A stretch of 64,000 nucleotides of DNA, from the NCBI GenBank assembly GCA_963691835.1, contig OY829383.1:4154001-4218000 (forward strand). Direction: 5' to 3'. The notes under the pieces were generated by a model that was not told the origin of the DNA, did no database searches, and worked only from the letters and a program-made list of their open reading frames with translations. Of the stretch, positions 15,782 to 24,669 are shown piece by piece. This stretch comes from G963691835 sp963691835 (lineage in GTDB: Bacteria > Pseudomonadota > Alphaproteobacteria > Thalassobaculales > Thalassobaculaceae). Position numbers and translations under genes: made by a program. The first letter of the stretch is position 1; every line of letters begins with the position of its first letter.

Positions 15782-17887
15782 ATGCCTGAATTGGCCCGAG
15801 CCCGCCTCGCCGTCGACGTTGGCGGCACGTTCACCGATGTGGCCTTGGAGATCGGTCCCGACCGCACCACGACGAAGGTCTTGACGACCCCGCAAGCCCC
15901 CGAAGATGGCGTTCTGGCTGGTGTTGATCTAGCGCTGGAAGAGGCTGGGATCGGCTACGCGGATATCTCAGTGCTTATCCACGGCACCACATTGGCGACC
16001 AATGCGCTGATCGAACGAAAAGGCGCCAAGACCGCGCTGCTGACCACCGAAGGACTGCGCGACAGCGTCGAGATGGCGCAAGAGAACAGATTCGAGCAGT
16101 ACGACATCAACATCGACCGCCCGGCCCCGCTGGTGCCCCGCTATCTCCGGTGGCCAGTGCGGGAGCGTCTGAACCTCCACGGGGACGTGCTGATCCCGTT
16201 GGACGAAGATAGTGTCCATGCCGTTGTCCCTGAGGTTCAGAAACACGGGATCGAGGCCATCGCCATCGGCCTGATCCACTCATACGCCAACGGCGAACAC
16301 GAGCAGCGTGTGGCGGAGATCCTGGCGAAGGCCTGCCCCAATGTCGCGATCACCCTCTCCTCGGAAGTCTGCCCGGAGATCCGGGAGTACGAGCGTCAAT
16401 CCACCGCCTGCGCCAACGCGTATGTCCAGCCCAAGATGGCTGGCTACCTGACACGCCTGAACGCGGCGTTGGAGACGCGCGGGATGACGTGTCCGTTCCT
16501 GTTGATGACCTCCGGGGGTGTTTTGACCACGCTGGAAACCGCTGTCCGCTTTCCAATCCGTCTCGTGGAATCCGGTCCGGCGGGCGGCGCCATCTTGGCG
16601 ACGGAAATTGCCAAGGAATGCGCGCTCGACGATGTGGTGTCGTTCGATATGGGCGGCACCACGGCTAAGATCTGCCTCATTGATGGCCTCGAGCCGCAGA
16701 TGACGCGGACCTTCGAGGTCGGCCGTGTTTATCGGAATCTGAAAGGCTCGGGTCTTCCGGTTCGAATCCCGGCCATTGAGATGGTCGAGATCGGTGCGGG
16801 TGGCGGCTCGATCGCCCACGTCGACGGGATGGGAAGACTCCAAGTCGGGCCGGAAAGTGCGGGCTCGGAGCCCGGCCCCGCGTCCTACGGCAGAGGTGGC
16901 ACAGAGCCGACGGTTACCGATGCTGACATTCTCTTGGGCAAGATCGATCCCGATAAGTTCGCTGGCGGGCGTGTGAAACTTGATCTGGCCGCGGCCGAGA
17001 GTGCCATGGCAACCGGCATTGGGCAGAAGTTGGATATGTCCGGGGATCTGGCAGCCTTCGCCGTTAACGAGATCGTGGACGAGAACATGGCAAACGCGGC
17101 GCGTGTCCATGCGATCGAGTGGGGCAAGGATATCTCGGCCCGGGCGATGGTCGCGTTCGGCGGGGCAGCCCCGTTGCATGCTTGCCGATTGGCCGAGAAG
17201 TTGGACATCGGCACCATTGTCGTCCCCTCAGGGGCGGGCGTCGGCTCAGCCATTGGTTTCTTGCGGGCACCGATCGCTTATGAGGTGGTCCGGAGCCGGT
17301 ATATGTCCCTGGCCGCTTTCGACGCGGACGGTGCCAACGCACTCATTGAAGACATGTCATCGGAAGCGCGGGGGATCGTTGAAGGCGGCTCCGGCAGATC
17401 TGATCTTTCCGAAAGCCGTCAGGCTTTCATGCGCTACATCGGTCAGGGGCATGAGATCGTCGTGGACCTGCCGAACCGTCCTTTGACCCAAAGCGACAGC
17501 ACCACCCTTAAGGAGGCCTTCGAGTCGGTCTACGAAAAGCTCTATGGCCGCGTTATCCCGGGACAAGAGCCCGAGATTCTGAGTTGGACGCTGACCGCAA
17601 GAGCCCCGATGGAGGAGAGTGTCCCTGATACCCCTGCGTCCTCAACCGCCCGGTCCGTTTCCGACCCGATTGGACGTCGATCGGTTTGGGATGTTGGTTT
17701 GGAGGCCTTTGCGGAAGCGTCTGTTTACGAACGCGGCGCCCTGGAACCAGGCGCGCGGGTCGATGGTCCCTGTCTGATCGTTGAAGACCAGACCACGACA
17801 CTCGTCACCGCCGGGTTCAGCGCAGAGATTGACGGCCGCGGCTACATTGTTCTCAACCGGAATGACGGCAAAACGGGAGGCGCATGA
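15782..17887 (+). CDS. hyuA: Hydantoinase/oxoprolinase family protein, subunit A
   Basis: A 701-residue ATP-dependent hydantoinase/5-oxoprolinase A-type subunit. The N-terminal ASKHA-like domain opens with LAVDVGGTFTDVALE, and a second phosphate-binding motif SFDMGGTTAKICLIDG lies near residue 285. The tail carries the family's C-terminal beta domain (VDGPCLIVEDQTTTLV). Members hydrolyse N-methylhydantoin, hydantoin, 5-oxoproline, or carboxylate acetone-like compounds, so the substrate is open. The stop overlaps the subunit B start (ATGATGA), which implies a stoichiometric heteromer. The position immediately after a TRAP transporter suggests intracellular hydrolysis of the imported solute. 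Confidence 0.9.
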   Translation: MPELARARLAVDVGGTFTDVALEIGPDRTTTKVLTTPQAPEDGVLAGVDLALEEAGIGYADISVLIHGTTLATNALIERKGAKTALLTTEGLRDSVEMAQENRFEQYDINIDRPAPLVPRYLRWPVRERLNLHGDVLIPLDEDSVHAVVPEVQKHGIEAIAIGLIHSYANGEHEQRVAEILAKACPNVAITLSSEVCPEIREYERQSTACANAYVQPKMAGYLTRLNAALETRGMTCPFLLMTSGGVLTTLETAVRFPIRLVESGPAGGAILATEIAKECALDDVVSFDMGGTTAKICLIDGLEPQMTRTFEVGRVYRNLKGSGLPVRIPAIEMVEIGAGGGSIAHVDGMGRLQVGPESAGSEPGPASYGRGGTEPTVTDADILLGKIDPDKFAGGRVKLDLAAAESAMATGIGQKLDMSGDLAAFAVNEIVDENMANAARVHAIEWGKDISARAMVAFGGAAPLHACRLAEKLDIGTIVVPSGAGVGSAIGFLRAPIAYEVVRSRYMSLAAFDADGANALIEDMSSEARGIVEGGSGRSDLSESRQAFMRYIGQGHEIVVDLPNRPLTQSDSTTLKEAFESVYEKLYGRVIPGQEPEILSWTLTARAPMEESVPDTPASSTARSVSDPIGRRSVWDVGLEAFAEASVYERGALEPGARVDGPCLIVEDQTTTLVTAGFSAEIDGRGYIVLNRNDGKTGGA

Positions 17888-19638
17888 TGACCGGAGTAAC
17901 CGATAGCGGCTCGGCGCTCGACCGGATCCGGATGCAGATCCAATGGAACCGCCTTCTTGCGGTCGTCGAGGAGCAGGGTCAGACCCTCATTCGGACTGCC
18001 TTCTCCACCTCCGCCCGCGAGGCGGGAGACATTTCCGCCGGAGTCTTCGATACCCGGGGCCGCATGCTCGCCCAGGCCGTTACAGGCACGCCGGGACATG
18101 TGAACGCCATGGCGGCGTCCGTTGGGTTCTTTCTGGAGAAGTTCCCGATCGAGACGATGGCTGAAGGGGATGTGTTTCTGACCAATGATCCCTGGAAAGG
18201 GACGGGCCACCTCAACGATTTCACCATGGTGACGCCGACATTCATGGATGGGCGGTGCGTGGCCCTGTTCGCCTGCACGACCCATGTGGTGGATGTGGGC
18301 GGCCGCGGCTTCGGGCCCGATGGGCGCCAGATCTACGAGGAAGGCATCCAGATCCCTCTCTGCCGGTTTGCCACCAACGGGGATATTGATCCTCTGCTGA
18401 TGGAGGTGATCCGCACCAACGTCCGTAACCCCGTGGAGGTCGAAGGAGATCTTTACTCCCTCGCCGCCTGTAACGAGGTCGGCGGCCGGCGCCTGGTGGA
18501 GATGATGCGGGAGTTCGGGCTCGAGACCATTGATGGCCTGGGCTCACACATCATCGACAGCTCCAGGAATGGCATGCTGGACGAGATCCGCGCCCTCCCC
18601 CGCGGGACATGGCACAATTCCATGCGGATCGACGGCTATGAACGGGAATTGGATCTCGTCCTGGCGCTGACGGTGTCGGACGATGGTATCGACCTCAACT
18701 TCGACGGCACCTCCGGTATCTCCTCTTTTGGCATCAACGTGCCAAAGACCTACACTGAGGCCTACGCGAGCTTTGGCGTCCGCTGTGTCATTGGGTCCAG
18801 CATTCCCAACAATGCGGGCTCCTTGGGGCCTGTTGAGATCCGTGCCCCTCTTGGGTCCATCGTAAACGCCCCCCATCCCTGTGCGGTGACGGCGCGCCAT
18901 GTCATTGGGCAGATGCTGCCAGATGTGGTGATGGGGTGCCTTGCCCAGATCATTCCGGACCGGGTCCCGGCGGAGGGAACCTCCTGTCTCTGGAACCCGG
19001 TGCTTTTGGGCGGACACGGCCTCGTCGATGCGGAATATGGCAATGCACGGCCGTTCGCCATGAATACCTTCCACGCGGGCGGAACCGGTGCCCGGCCCGG
19101 CAAAGACGGTCTGTCCGCCACGGCCTTCCCCTCCGGCGTCCGAAACACGCCGATCGAGGTCAACGAAACGATTGCCCCGCTGATCTTCTGGAAAAAGGAG
19201 TATCGGGCAGATTCCGCCGGTCCCGGCACCTACAGAGGGGGTGTGGGACAGGTGATGGAAGTCAGTCACGCCGACGGCGCTCCTTTCGCCATCTCCAGCA
19301 TGTTCGACCGTGTGATCCATCCGCCGCGCGGCCGGATGGGTGGCGGCAACGGAGAGTGCGGCCGCGTCTCGCTAGGCTCCGGCGGGATGCTGAAGGGCAA
19401 AGGCCGGCAGACGATTCCGTCGGGCGACAAGCTTGTGATTGAGATGCCGGGTGGCGGTGGTTTGGGCTCGGCGACCGAGCGCACGCCTGAGCTGGTTGCG
19501 GACGATGTGCGCAACGGACTTTTGACCATCGGCGCGGCGAAAACAGACTACGGCGTGATTGTCGATGAAACAGGCCATCTCGACGCGGCGGCGACCGCCG
19601 CCCTCCGAAAAGGAGGCGCTTCTCCGGCCGCTGATTAA
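17884..19638 (+). CDS. hyuB: Hydantoinase B/oxoprolinase family protein
   Basis: A 584-residue partner of the upstream A subunit. Family motifs are seen at TAFSTSAREAGDISAGVFD near residue 39, FLTNDPWKGTGHLNDF near residue 98, and FHAGGTGARPGKDG near residue 395, with the glycine-rich PGGGGLGSATER close to the C-terminus. The length is typical. Two ATGs (17884 and 17887) are available; the first overlaps the hyuA stop. An inverted repeat about 60 bp downstream may end the transcript before the LysR gene. Confidence 0.9.
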   Translation: MMTGVTDSGSALDRIRMQIQWNRLLAVVEEQGQTLIRTAFSTSAREAGDISAGVFDTRGRMLAQAVTGTPGHVNAMAASVGFFLEKFPIETMAEGDVFLTNDPWKGTGHLNDFTMVTPTFMDGRCVALFACTTHVVDVGGRGFGPDGRQIYEEGIQIPLCRFATNGDIDPLLMEVIRTNVRNPVEVEGDLYSLAACNEVGGRRLVEMMREFGLETIDGLGSHIIDSSRNGMLDEIRALPRGTWHNSMRIDGYERELDLVLALTVSDDGIDLNFDGTSGISSFGINVPKTYTEAYASFGVRCVIGSSIPNNAGSLGPVEIRAPLGSIVNAPHPCAVTARHVIGQMLPDVVMGCLAQIIPDRVPAEGTSCLWNPVLLGGHGLVDAEYGNARPFAMNTFHAGGTGARPGKDGLSATAFPSGVRNTPIEVNETIAPLIFWKKEYRADSAGPGTYRGGVGQVMEVSHADGAPFAISSMFDRVIHPPRGRMGGGNGECGRVSLGSGGMLKGKGRQTIPSGDKLVIEMPGGGGLGSATERTPELVADDVRNGLLTIGAAKTDYGVIVDETGHLDAAATAALRKGGASPAAD

Positions 19639-19698
19639 CGAACACCGGAAGACCGGTTCAAGCTGTCATCACTGACCTCAGATTCCCTGACTCGCCTT

Positions 19699-19728
19699 TT
19701 CCGAAGGTCGACACATTTTCCTTCGGAA
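19699..19728 (+). terminator. 9-bp inverted repeat between hyuB and the LysR gene
   Basis: TTCCGAAGG and CCTTCGGAA form a perfect 9-bp stem with a 12-nt loop, followed only by CTTTCGC rather than a T-tract. It may terminate the TRAP-hyuAB transcript weakly. Because it lies about 75 bp upstream of a LysR gene it could equally be an operator; both readings are inference. Confidence 0.42.
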
Positions 19729-19801
19729 CTTTCGCAGTAAACGCCCAAAAGAGGCGCCGACCGGTCCATGGGGTCGACGATCCGGGGCCAAGGGAACAGG
19801 G

Positions 19802-20776
19802 ATGGATCAGTTGGGTGCGATGCGCGCTTTCGTGCGCGTGGTGGACAACGGCGGTTTCTCGGAAGCGGCACGTCAGCTCGGTGTCGCGGTATCCTCTGTG
19901 ACACGGCAGGTCAGCGGCCTGGAAGACAGCCTGGGTACTCGCCTGCTGTTCCGCTCAACCCGCAGCGTCACGCTGACGGATGCGGGACGCATCTACTACG
20001 ACCACGTCCTTCGAATTCTGGCCGAAGTGGATGAGGCTGACCGGTCGATCTCAGGGATGGATTCCTCACCAACCGGGCTATTGCGGATCACCGCCCCGGT
20101 CGCCTTCGGCCGACTTCACATAGCACCTGCCATGTCCAAGTTCACGGAGAAGTATCCGTCGGTAGAGTTGGATGTCGTTCTGACCGATATGGTGATCAGT
20201 CTGGTTGACGACGGCATCGACATCGCGATCCGGATCGGCCAACCTGCCAGTTCGAGCCTGATCGGCCGGAAGCTGGCCCCTCACCGGCGGGTCGTTTGCG
20301 CCAGTCCCGACTATCTGAAACGCCACGGCCAACCCACGTCACCAACAGAACTCGCCGAACATGACTGCCTGATGTTCCGCTATCTCGGCCGGCGTGAGGT
20401 TTGGCGGTTCGGGCGGCAGAACCAGGATGGTCTGGAAGAAATCCGCGTGCGGGGAAAGCTTCGCACCAACAACTCAGAGCTTCTCCGCGCGTCGGCCCTA
20501 GCCGGAGCGGGCATCATCATGATGCCGACATGGCTCATCGGGGACGACCTGCAGAGGGGAGATCTCGTGGAGCTCTTGCCGGATTGGGACCCAAACCCCG
20601 CCCCGCTCGATACCGGTATCCACGCGCTCTATCTCGCCAACCGGAAGGCTTCACTCAAGGTCCGGGCCTTCATCGACTTTCTGGTGGAGCACTTCGGCAG
20701 GCCCCCATACTGGGACCGGCCAATCAATGAACGTGCGGCGTCCAGACCCACCATTCCCCCGGCTAGGCCGCTTTAG
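19802..20776 (+). CDS. LysR-family transcriptional regulator
   Basis: A 324-residue regulator with an N-terminal winged helix-turn-helix (MDQLGAMRAFVRVVDNGGF, then EAARQLGVAVSSVTRQVSGLE) and a LysR substrate-binding domain from about residue 90 (GLLRITAPVAFGRLHIAP). The pattern is that of the CrgA/DmlR-like LysR subgroup. It follows hyuB on the same strand by 163 bp and is the obvious candidate regulator of the TRAP-hyuAB genes, although LysR genes are usually divergent from their main target. Its stop codon overlaps the convergent DUF2332 gene by 4 bp. Confidence 0.9.
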   Translation: MDQLGAMRAFVRVVDNGGFSEAARQLGVAVSSVTRQVSGLEDSLGTRLLFRSTRSVTLTDAGRIYYDHVLRILAEVDEADRSISGMDSSPTGLLRITAPVAFGRLHIAPAMSKFTEKYPSVELDVVLTDMVISLVDDGIDIAIRIGQPASSSLIGRKLAPHRRVVCASPDYLKRHGQPTSPTELAEHDCLMFRYLGRREVWRFGRQNQDGLEEIRVRGKLRTNNSELLRASALAGAGIIMMPTWLIGDDLQRGDLVELLPDWDPNPAPLDTGIHALYLANRKASLKVRAFIDFLVEHFGRPPYWDRPINERAASRPTIPPARPL

Positions 20777-21837
20777 GACGTGCTCTTTGTGCCTCCGGAA
20801 GCTGTTCCGTACCAATTGATCCAATGACCGTGGTAGTCCGCACGGCCCAAGAGCCATGAGCCCCCGTCCGGCCAGACCTGTAACGACACAGCGGCCCCGG
20901 GCTCCCGGCCGTCCGGCTCAAACCTGAGCCATGCGATTGGCGCGTCCTGCGACGCCGTATCGCCGAACTGATCCATTGTCCTCGTGAACGCGGCCCGGTC
21001 TTCCTCCCCTAGGTACTGCCAGACAATGGAGTGGTAGACGATCGTCACCGCGCCTTCCACGCGATCGGCCAAAGCCTGTTGAATGAATGTGACCGCGTCG
21101 CACCTCTGAATGTCTGGACGCAAGGCGGACGAAACGGCAATCGCGGCCTTCGTCCGTTCCAACCGGGCCGACTGATCCGCCCAAATGAAGGACAGAAGCC
21201 ATTCGCGGTCCACGGGTGATTGGAGATCCAACGGCGACTGGTCGCAGCCCCGTCGGCCGACAACCTCGACCTCACCGGTTGGCGGAGGTGGGCCGTCCCA
21301 CCGGGGTGTCAGTAAAGGCTGTGCGTCGATATCTCCCCAGGAGAAGGACCCGTAACGGTAGCCATACCTGTCCCACCCCATGTTGAGACCGGCACTCGCC
21401 CCGATCTCAACAAGGGAGAGAGGCCGTTTGAAGTGCTCTGCGATGGTCAGGAATCCGGGCATCAGGATCGCGGAGCGCAGCACCTCATTGGTTTGAGGCG
21501 GATGGTCCAAACGCGTCAACACCGTATCCTCGTTCCCGGAAACCGCCGCTGCGAGACCGCGCCAAAGATCGTCGTCGTTGAGCTTGGATGAGGCTGGCGG
21601 ATAGGCCCGGGAGAGAGCGCCGGCCGCTCCGGCCAAGACCAAACCGTGGAGCGCACCGGCAAATCGTAATGGGACGGCGTCATCGCGGGCCGTCTCCGGG
21701 CTCCAGCGCCGCAACCGCTCAAAAACCGGCCCATCCGCCGACGCGAGGTTCTTCGCCACCACCCGGCAAAGCTGGGCGGTGAGCGGTGAGCCCATGCGCT
21801 CGCAGGCCTCTGCCTGCCGCTCAAAGATAGCGTCCAT
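20773..21837 (-). CDS. DUF2332 family protein
   Basis: About 354 residues, recognised as the DUF2332 family from its overall pattern: an N-terminal helical part (QAEACERMGSPLTAQLC), the conserved LVEIGASAGLNMGWDRYGY segment, and the C-terminal EDRAAFTRTM/WLRFEP region. The EIGASAGLN motif resembles a Rossmann methyltransferase motif I, so an SAM-dependent activity is possible but unproven. The ATG at 21837 is preferred to the TTG at 21849; neither has a strong ribosome site. It lies 27 bp after the dioxygenase gene on the same strand, so the two may be co-transcribed. Confidence 0.8.
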   Translation of the reverse strand: MDAIFERQAEACERMGSPLTAQLCRVVAKNLASADGPVFERLRRWSPETARDDAVPLRFAGALHGLVLAGAAGALSRAYPPASSKLNDDDLWRGLAAAVSGNEDTVLTRLDHPPQTNEVLRSAILMPGFLTIAEHFKRPLSLVEIGASAGLNMGWDRYGYRYGSFSWGDIDAQPLLTPRWDGPPPPTGEVEVVGRRGCDQSPLDLQSPVDREWLLSFIWADQSARLERTKAAIAVSSALRPDIQRCDAVTFIQQALADRVEGAVTIVYHSIVWQYLGEEDRAAFTRTMDQFGDTASQDAPIAWLRFEPDGREPGAAVSLQVWPDGGSWLLGRADYHGHWINWYGTASGGTKSTS

Positions 21838-21864
21838 TGTGTCAGTCAAAGGGAGACCCCCGCC

Positions 21865-22728
21865 CTACCGGGGCCAGACCCTTGGGAAGGTATCTCCCTC
21901 GATCCGGTCTCCGTCGGAGAAGGAGAACGGCGGCAGAAGCTCTTTCACCTTTGGGTTTTCCACAAAGGTGCCCGGCCGCGCGTCCCAAACCGCGTCATCC
22001 CCCAGATACCGGAGCGCCAAGCCGCGGCGGCGTCCAGTCGGTGACGCGTTCCCCGGTGCGTAATGGAGCGTCAACGGGTGGTGAATGATCACATCCCCCG
22101 GCTCCACCTCCCAATGCAGGAATGTGTGCTCGTCCGAGTCCAGATCGATCTCGGGAACGGGCTCCATCCCCATCTTCGCGTAAATGTCGGCGAAGCCCGA
22201 GCCCTTCGCGAAAGAGGCTGGTGCAAACATCTTACCCCAGCGGTGAGAGCCCTTCAGGTAGACGACCACGCCGGATTCCAGCGTTGCCCTGTCGAAGGGG
22301 ACCCAGATCGACATCACGTCGTTCCCCTTTACAGGCCAGTACGGCAGATCCTGGTGCCAGGGCGTCGGCTCTTCTGTCTGTGGTTCTTTGACCAGAAGCT
22401 GGTCGTAGAAGAAGTGCGCCGTCGCCGCATCCATCACCTTGGCCGCCAACTCCGGCATCGGCGAGTCGGCCATGAAGGCCTTGAAGTCCGGATCCCGGCG
22501 CCAGACGAAAAAGTCGCCGTAGTAACGCCCCGTCTTCCCTTTCGGCGTGTACTCGACGGACGCTGAGCCGGGAGCCGCAAGAATCCGGTCGATGGCCTCC
22601 CGCATCCGCTCTACCCATTGGGTGGGCACGACATTTCGGATCACGGCGGCCCCGTCCTCATGATACCGCTCAACCTCTTCGGGGGTGATTTCGCGGGCGA
22701 GACGGCTGGGCATTTCGTCGATCGCCAT
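21865..22728 (-). CDS. Phytanoyl-CoA dioxygenase family protein
   Basis: A 287-residue Fe(II)/2-oxoglutarate-dependent oxygenase of the PhyH fold. The metal facial triad is visible as the H-x-D motif in PWHQDLPYW near residue 123 and a distal His in IIHHPLTLHYA near residue 214, with an Arg-rich 2-oxoglutarate-binding segment (TGRRRGLALRY) shortly after. A very good ribosome site (GGAGG, 7 nt before ATG 22728) fixes the start. The substrate is unknown; bacterial homologues hydroxylate diverse small molecules. It is divergent from typA across 102 bp and upstream of the DUF2332 gene. Confidence 0.85.
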   Translation of the reverse strand: MAIDEMPSRLAREITPEEVERYHEDGAAVIRNVVPTQWVERMREAIDRILAAPGSASVEYTPKGKTGRYYGDFFVWRRDPDFKAFMADSPMPELAAKVMDAATAHFFYDQLLVKEPQTEEPTPWHQDLPYWPVKGNDVMSIWVPFDRATLESGVVVYLKGSHRWGKMFAPASFAKGSGFADIYAKMGMEPVPEIDLDSDEHTFLHWEVEPGDVIIHHPLTLHYAPGNASPTGRRRGLALRYLGDDAVWDARPGTFVENPKVKELLPPFSFSDGDRIEGDTFPRVWPR

Positions 22729-22830
22729 TGTTTTTCCTCCACTGTCCCTTGCTTTTGTGCGCTGCGTGCATCATTTAACCGGCGCGGGCGAGAGCGCGCA
22801 TCCCCATTTTCCGTAGATGCGAGAAACCCG

Positions 22831-24654
22831 ATGCAGCTCCGCAACATCGCGATCATTGCGCATGTCGACCACGGCAAGACCACGTTGGTGGACGTCCTGC
22901 TCCGCCAATCCGGCGCTTTCCGGGACAACCAGCAAGTTCGCGAACGCGCCATGGACTCCAACGATCTGGAGCGGGAGCGCGGGATTACGATCCTTGCCAA
23001 AGCCACATCTGTTGAGTGGAAGGGCACCCGTATCAACATCGTCGACACGCCGGGCCATGCGGATTTCGGCGGCGAGGTTGAGCGCATCCTGACCATGGTG
23101 GACGGCGTTCTGGTCCTGGTCGATGCCTCCGAAGGGCCGATGCCACAGACCAAGTTCGTACTGGGCAAGGCGCTTGCACTGGGGCTTCGCCCGATCGTCA
23201 TGGTGAACAAGGTCGATAAGCCGGAACAACGCGCCTACGAAGTACAGGACGAGATGTTTGACCTTTTCGCGGCTCTTGACGCGGATGAGGGGCAGCTCGA
23301 TTTCCCGACGCTCTTCGGCTCGGCCAAACAGGGCTGGGCCGCTGAAACACCGGACGCGCCGACCGAAGACATGTCCGCGCTCTTCGATCTCGTGGTGCGT
23401 CATGTACCGGCGCCCACGGTCAACCCGGATGCGCCCTTCCGGATGCTGGCGACGACGGTCGAGGCCGACCCCTATCTCGGCCGCATTCTGACCGGCCGGA
23501 TCGAGAGCGGGACCATCAAGCCCAACATGACCATCAAGGGCCTGTCCCGCGACGGTGCCTTGTTGGAGCAGAGCCGGGTGACCAAGGTTCTGGCGTTCCG
23601 GGGTCTGGAGCGTGCGCCCGTCGATGAAGGTGCCAGTGGCGACATCGTCGCGATCGCCGGTCTTTCAAAGTCGACCGTGGCCGATACGTTGGCATCGACT
23701 GATGTGACCGAGCCCCTGGCCGCGCAACCGATCGACCCATCGACAATCGCGGTCACCTTCTCCGTCAATGACAGCCCCCTCGCGGGACGTGACGGCGACA
23801 AGGTGACCTCCCGCGTCTTGTGGGACCGTCTCCAACGGGAGGCGGACGGTAACGTCGCCATCCGGGTTTCCAACACCGCCGAGAAGGATGCCTTCGAGGT
23901 GTCCGGCCGGGGTGAACTTCAGCTCGCCGTTCTGATGGAGCAGATGCGCCGGGAAGGCTACGAGATGTCGATCTCGCGCCCCAGGGTGCTGTTCCGCTCC
24001 GACCCGCAGACCGGCCAGCGGCAGGAGCCGTTGGAAGAGGTGGTCGTCGATGTGGACGAGGAGTATTCCGGCGCGGTCGTTGAGAAGATCAGCCAAAGGA
24101 AGGGCGAGCTGCAGGAGATGCGCCCGTCCGGTGCCGGGAAAACCCGTCTCGTCTTCCTCTGCCCATCCCGCGGCCTGATCGGCTACCACGGTGAGTTCAT
24201 GACCGACACCCGCGGGACCGGCGTCATGAACCGCATCTTCCACTCCTATACGCCGTACAGGGGACCGATCCCGTCCCGGCGTGTCGGCGTTCTGATCTCA
24301 TTGGAGATTGGTAAGGCCGTGGCCTATGCCCTCTGGAACCTTGAGGAGCGGGGTGCGCTCATGGTGGCGCCGGGTGAAGAGGTATACCCGGGCATGATTC
24401 TCGGTGAGCACAACAAGGGCAACGACCTTGAAGTGAACCCCCTGAAAGCCAAGCAGCTCACCAACTTCCGGGCGGCGGGCAAAGATGACGCGGTCGACCT
24501 GACACCGCCGATCCGGATGACGCTTGAGAAGGCGATTGCCTATATCGACGACGACGAATTGGTCGAGGTCACGCCGAATGCAATCCGTCTCCGGAAGCGG
24601 TACCTGGACACGCACGAGCGTAAGAAGCAGGCGCGCCGCGCAGCCGACGGCTGA
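22831..24654 (+). CDS. typA: Ribosome-associated GTPase TypA/BipA
   Basis: A 607-residue translational GTPase. G motifs in order are AHVDHGKTTL (G1, residue 8 onward), RGITILAK (G2), DTPGHADFGGEVER (G3), NKVDKPEQ (G4) and GSAKQGW (G5). EF-G-like domains II, III and V and the BipA-specific C-terminal domain follow. The start at ATG 22831 (MQLRNIAII) matches the family; the longer frame from 22618 runs into the divergent dioxygenase gene and is rejected. BipA assists 50S assembly and stress adaptation, notably in the cold. It is convergent with the next gene, with 15 bp between stops. Confidence 0.97.
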   Translation: MQLRNIAIIAHVDHGKTTLVDVLLRQSGAFRDNQQVRERAMDSNDLERERGITILAKATSVEWKGTRINIVDTPGHADFGGEVERILTMVDGVLVLVDASEGPMPQTKFVLGKALALGLRPIVMVNKVDKPEQRAYEVQDEMFDLFAALDADEGQLDFPTLFGSAKQGWAAETPDAPTEDMSALFDLVVRHVPAPTVNPDAPFRMLATTVEADPYLGRILTGRIESGTIKPNMTIKGLSRDGALLEQSRVTKVLAFRGLERAPVDEGASGDIVAIAGLSKSTVADTLASTDVTEPLAAQPIDPSTIAVTFSVNDSPLAGRDGDKVTSRVLWDRLQREADGNVAIRVSNTAEKDAFEVSGRGELQLAVLMEQMRREGYEMSISRPRVLFRSDPQTGQRQEPLEEVVVDVDEEYSGAVVEKISQRKGELQEMRPSGAGKTRLVFLCPSRGLIGYHGEFMTDTRGTGVMNRIFHSYTPYRGPIPSRRVGVLISLEIGKAVAYALWNLEERGALMVAPGEEVYPGMILGEHNKGNDLEVNPLKAKQLTNFRAAGKDDAVDLTPPIRMTLEKAIAYIDDDELVEVTPNAIRLRKRYLDTHERKKQARRAADG

Positions 24655-24669
24655 AACGCCAAAGCGTCC

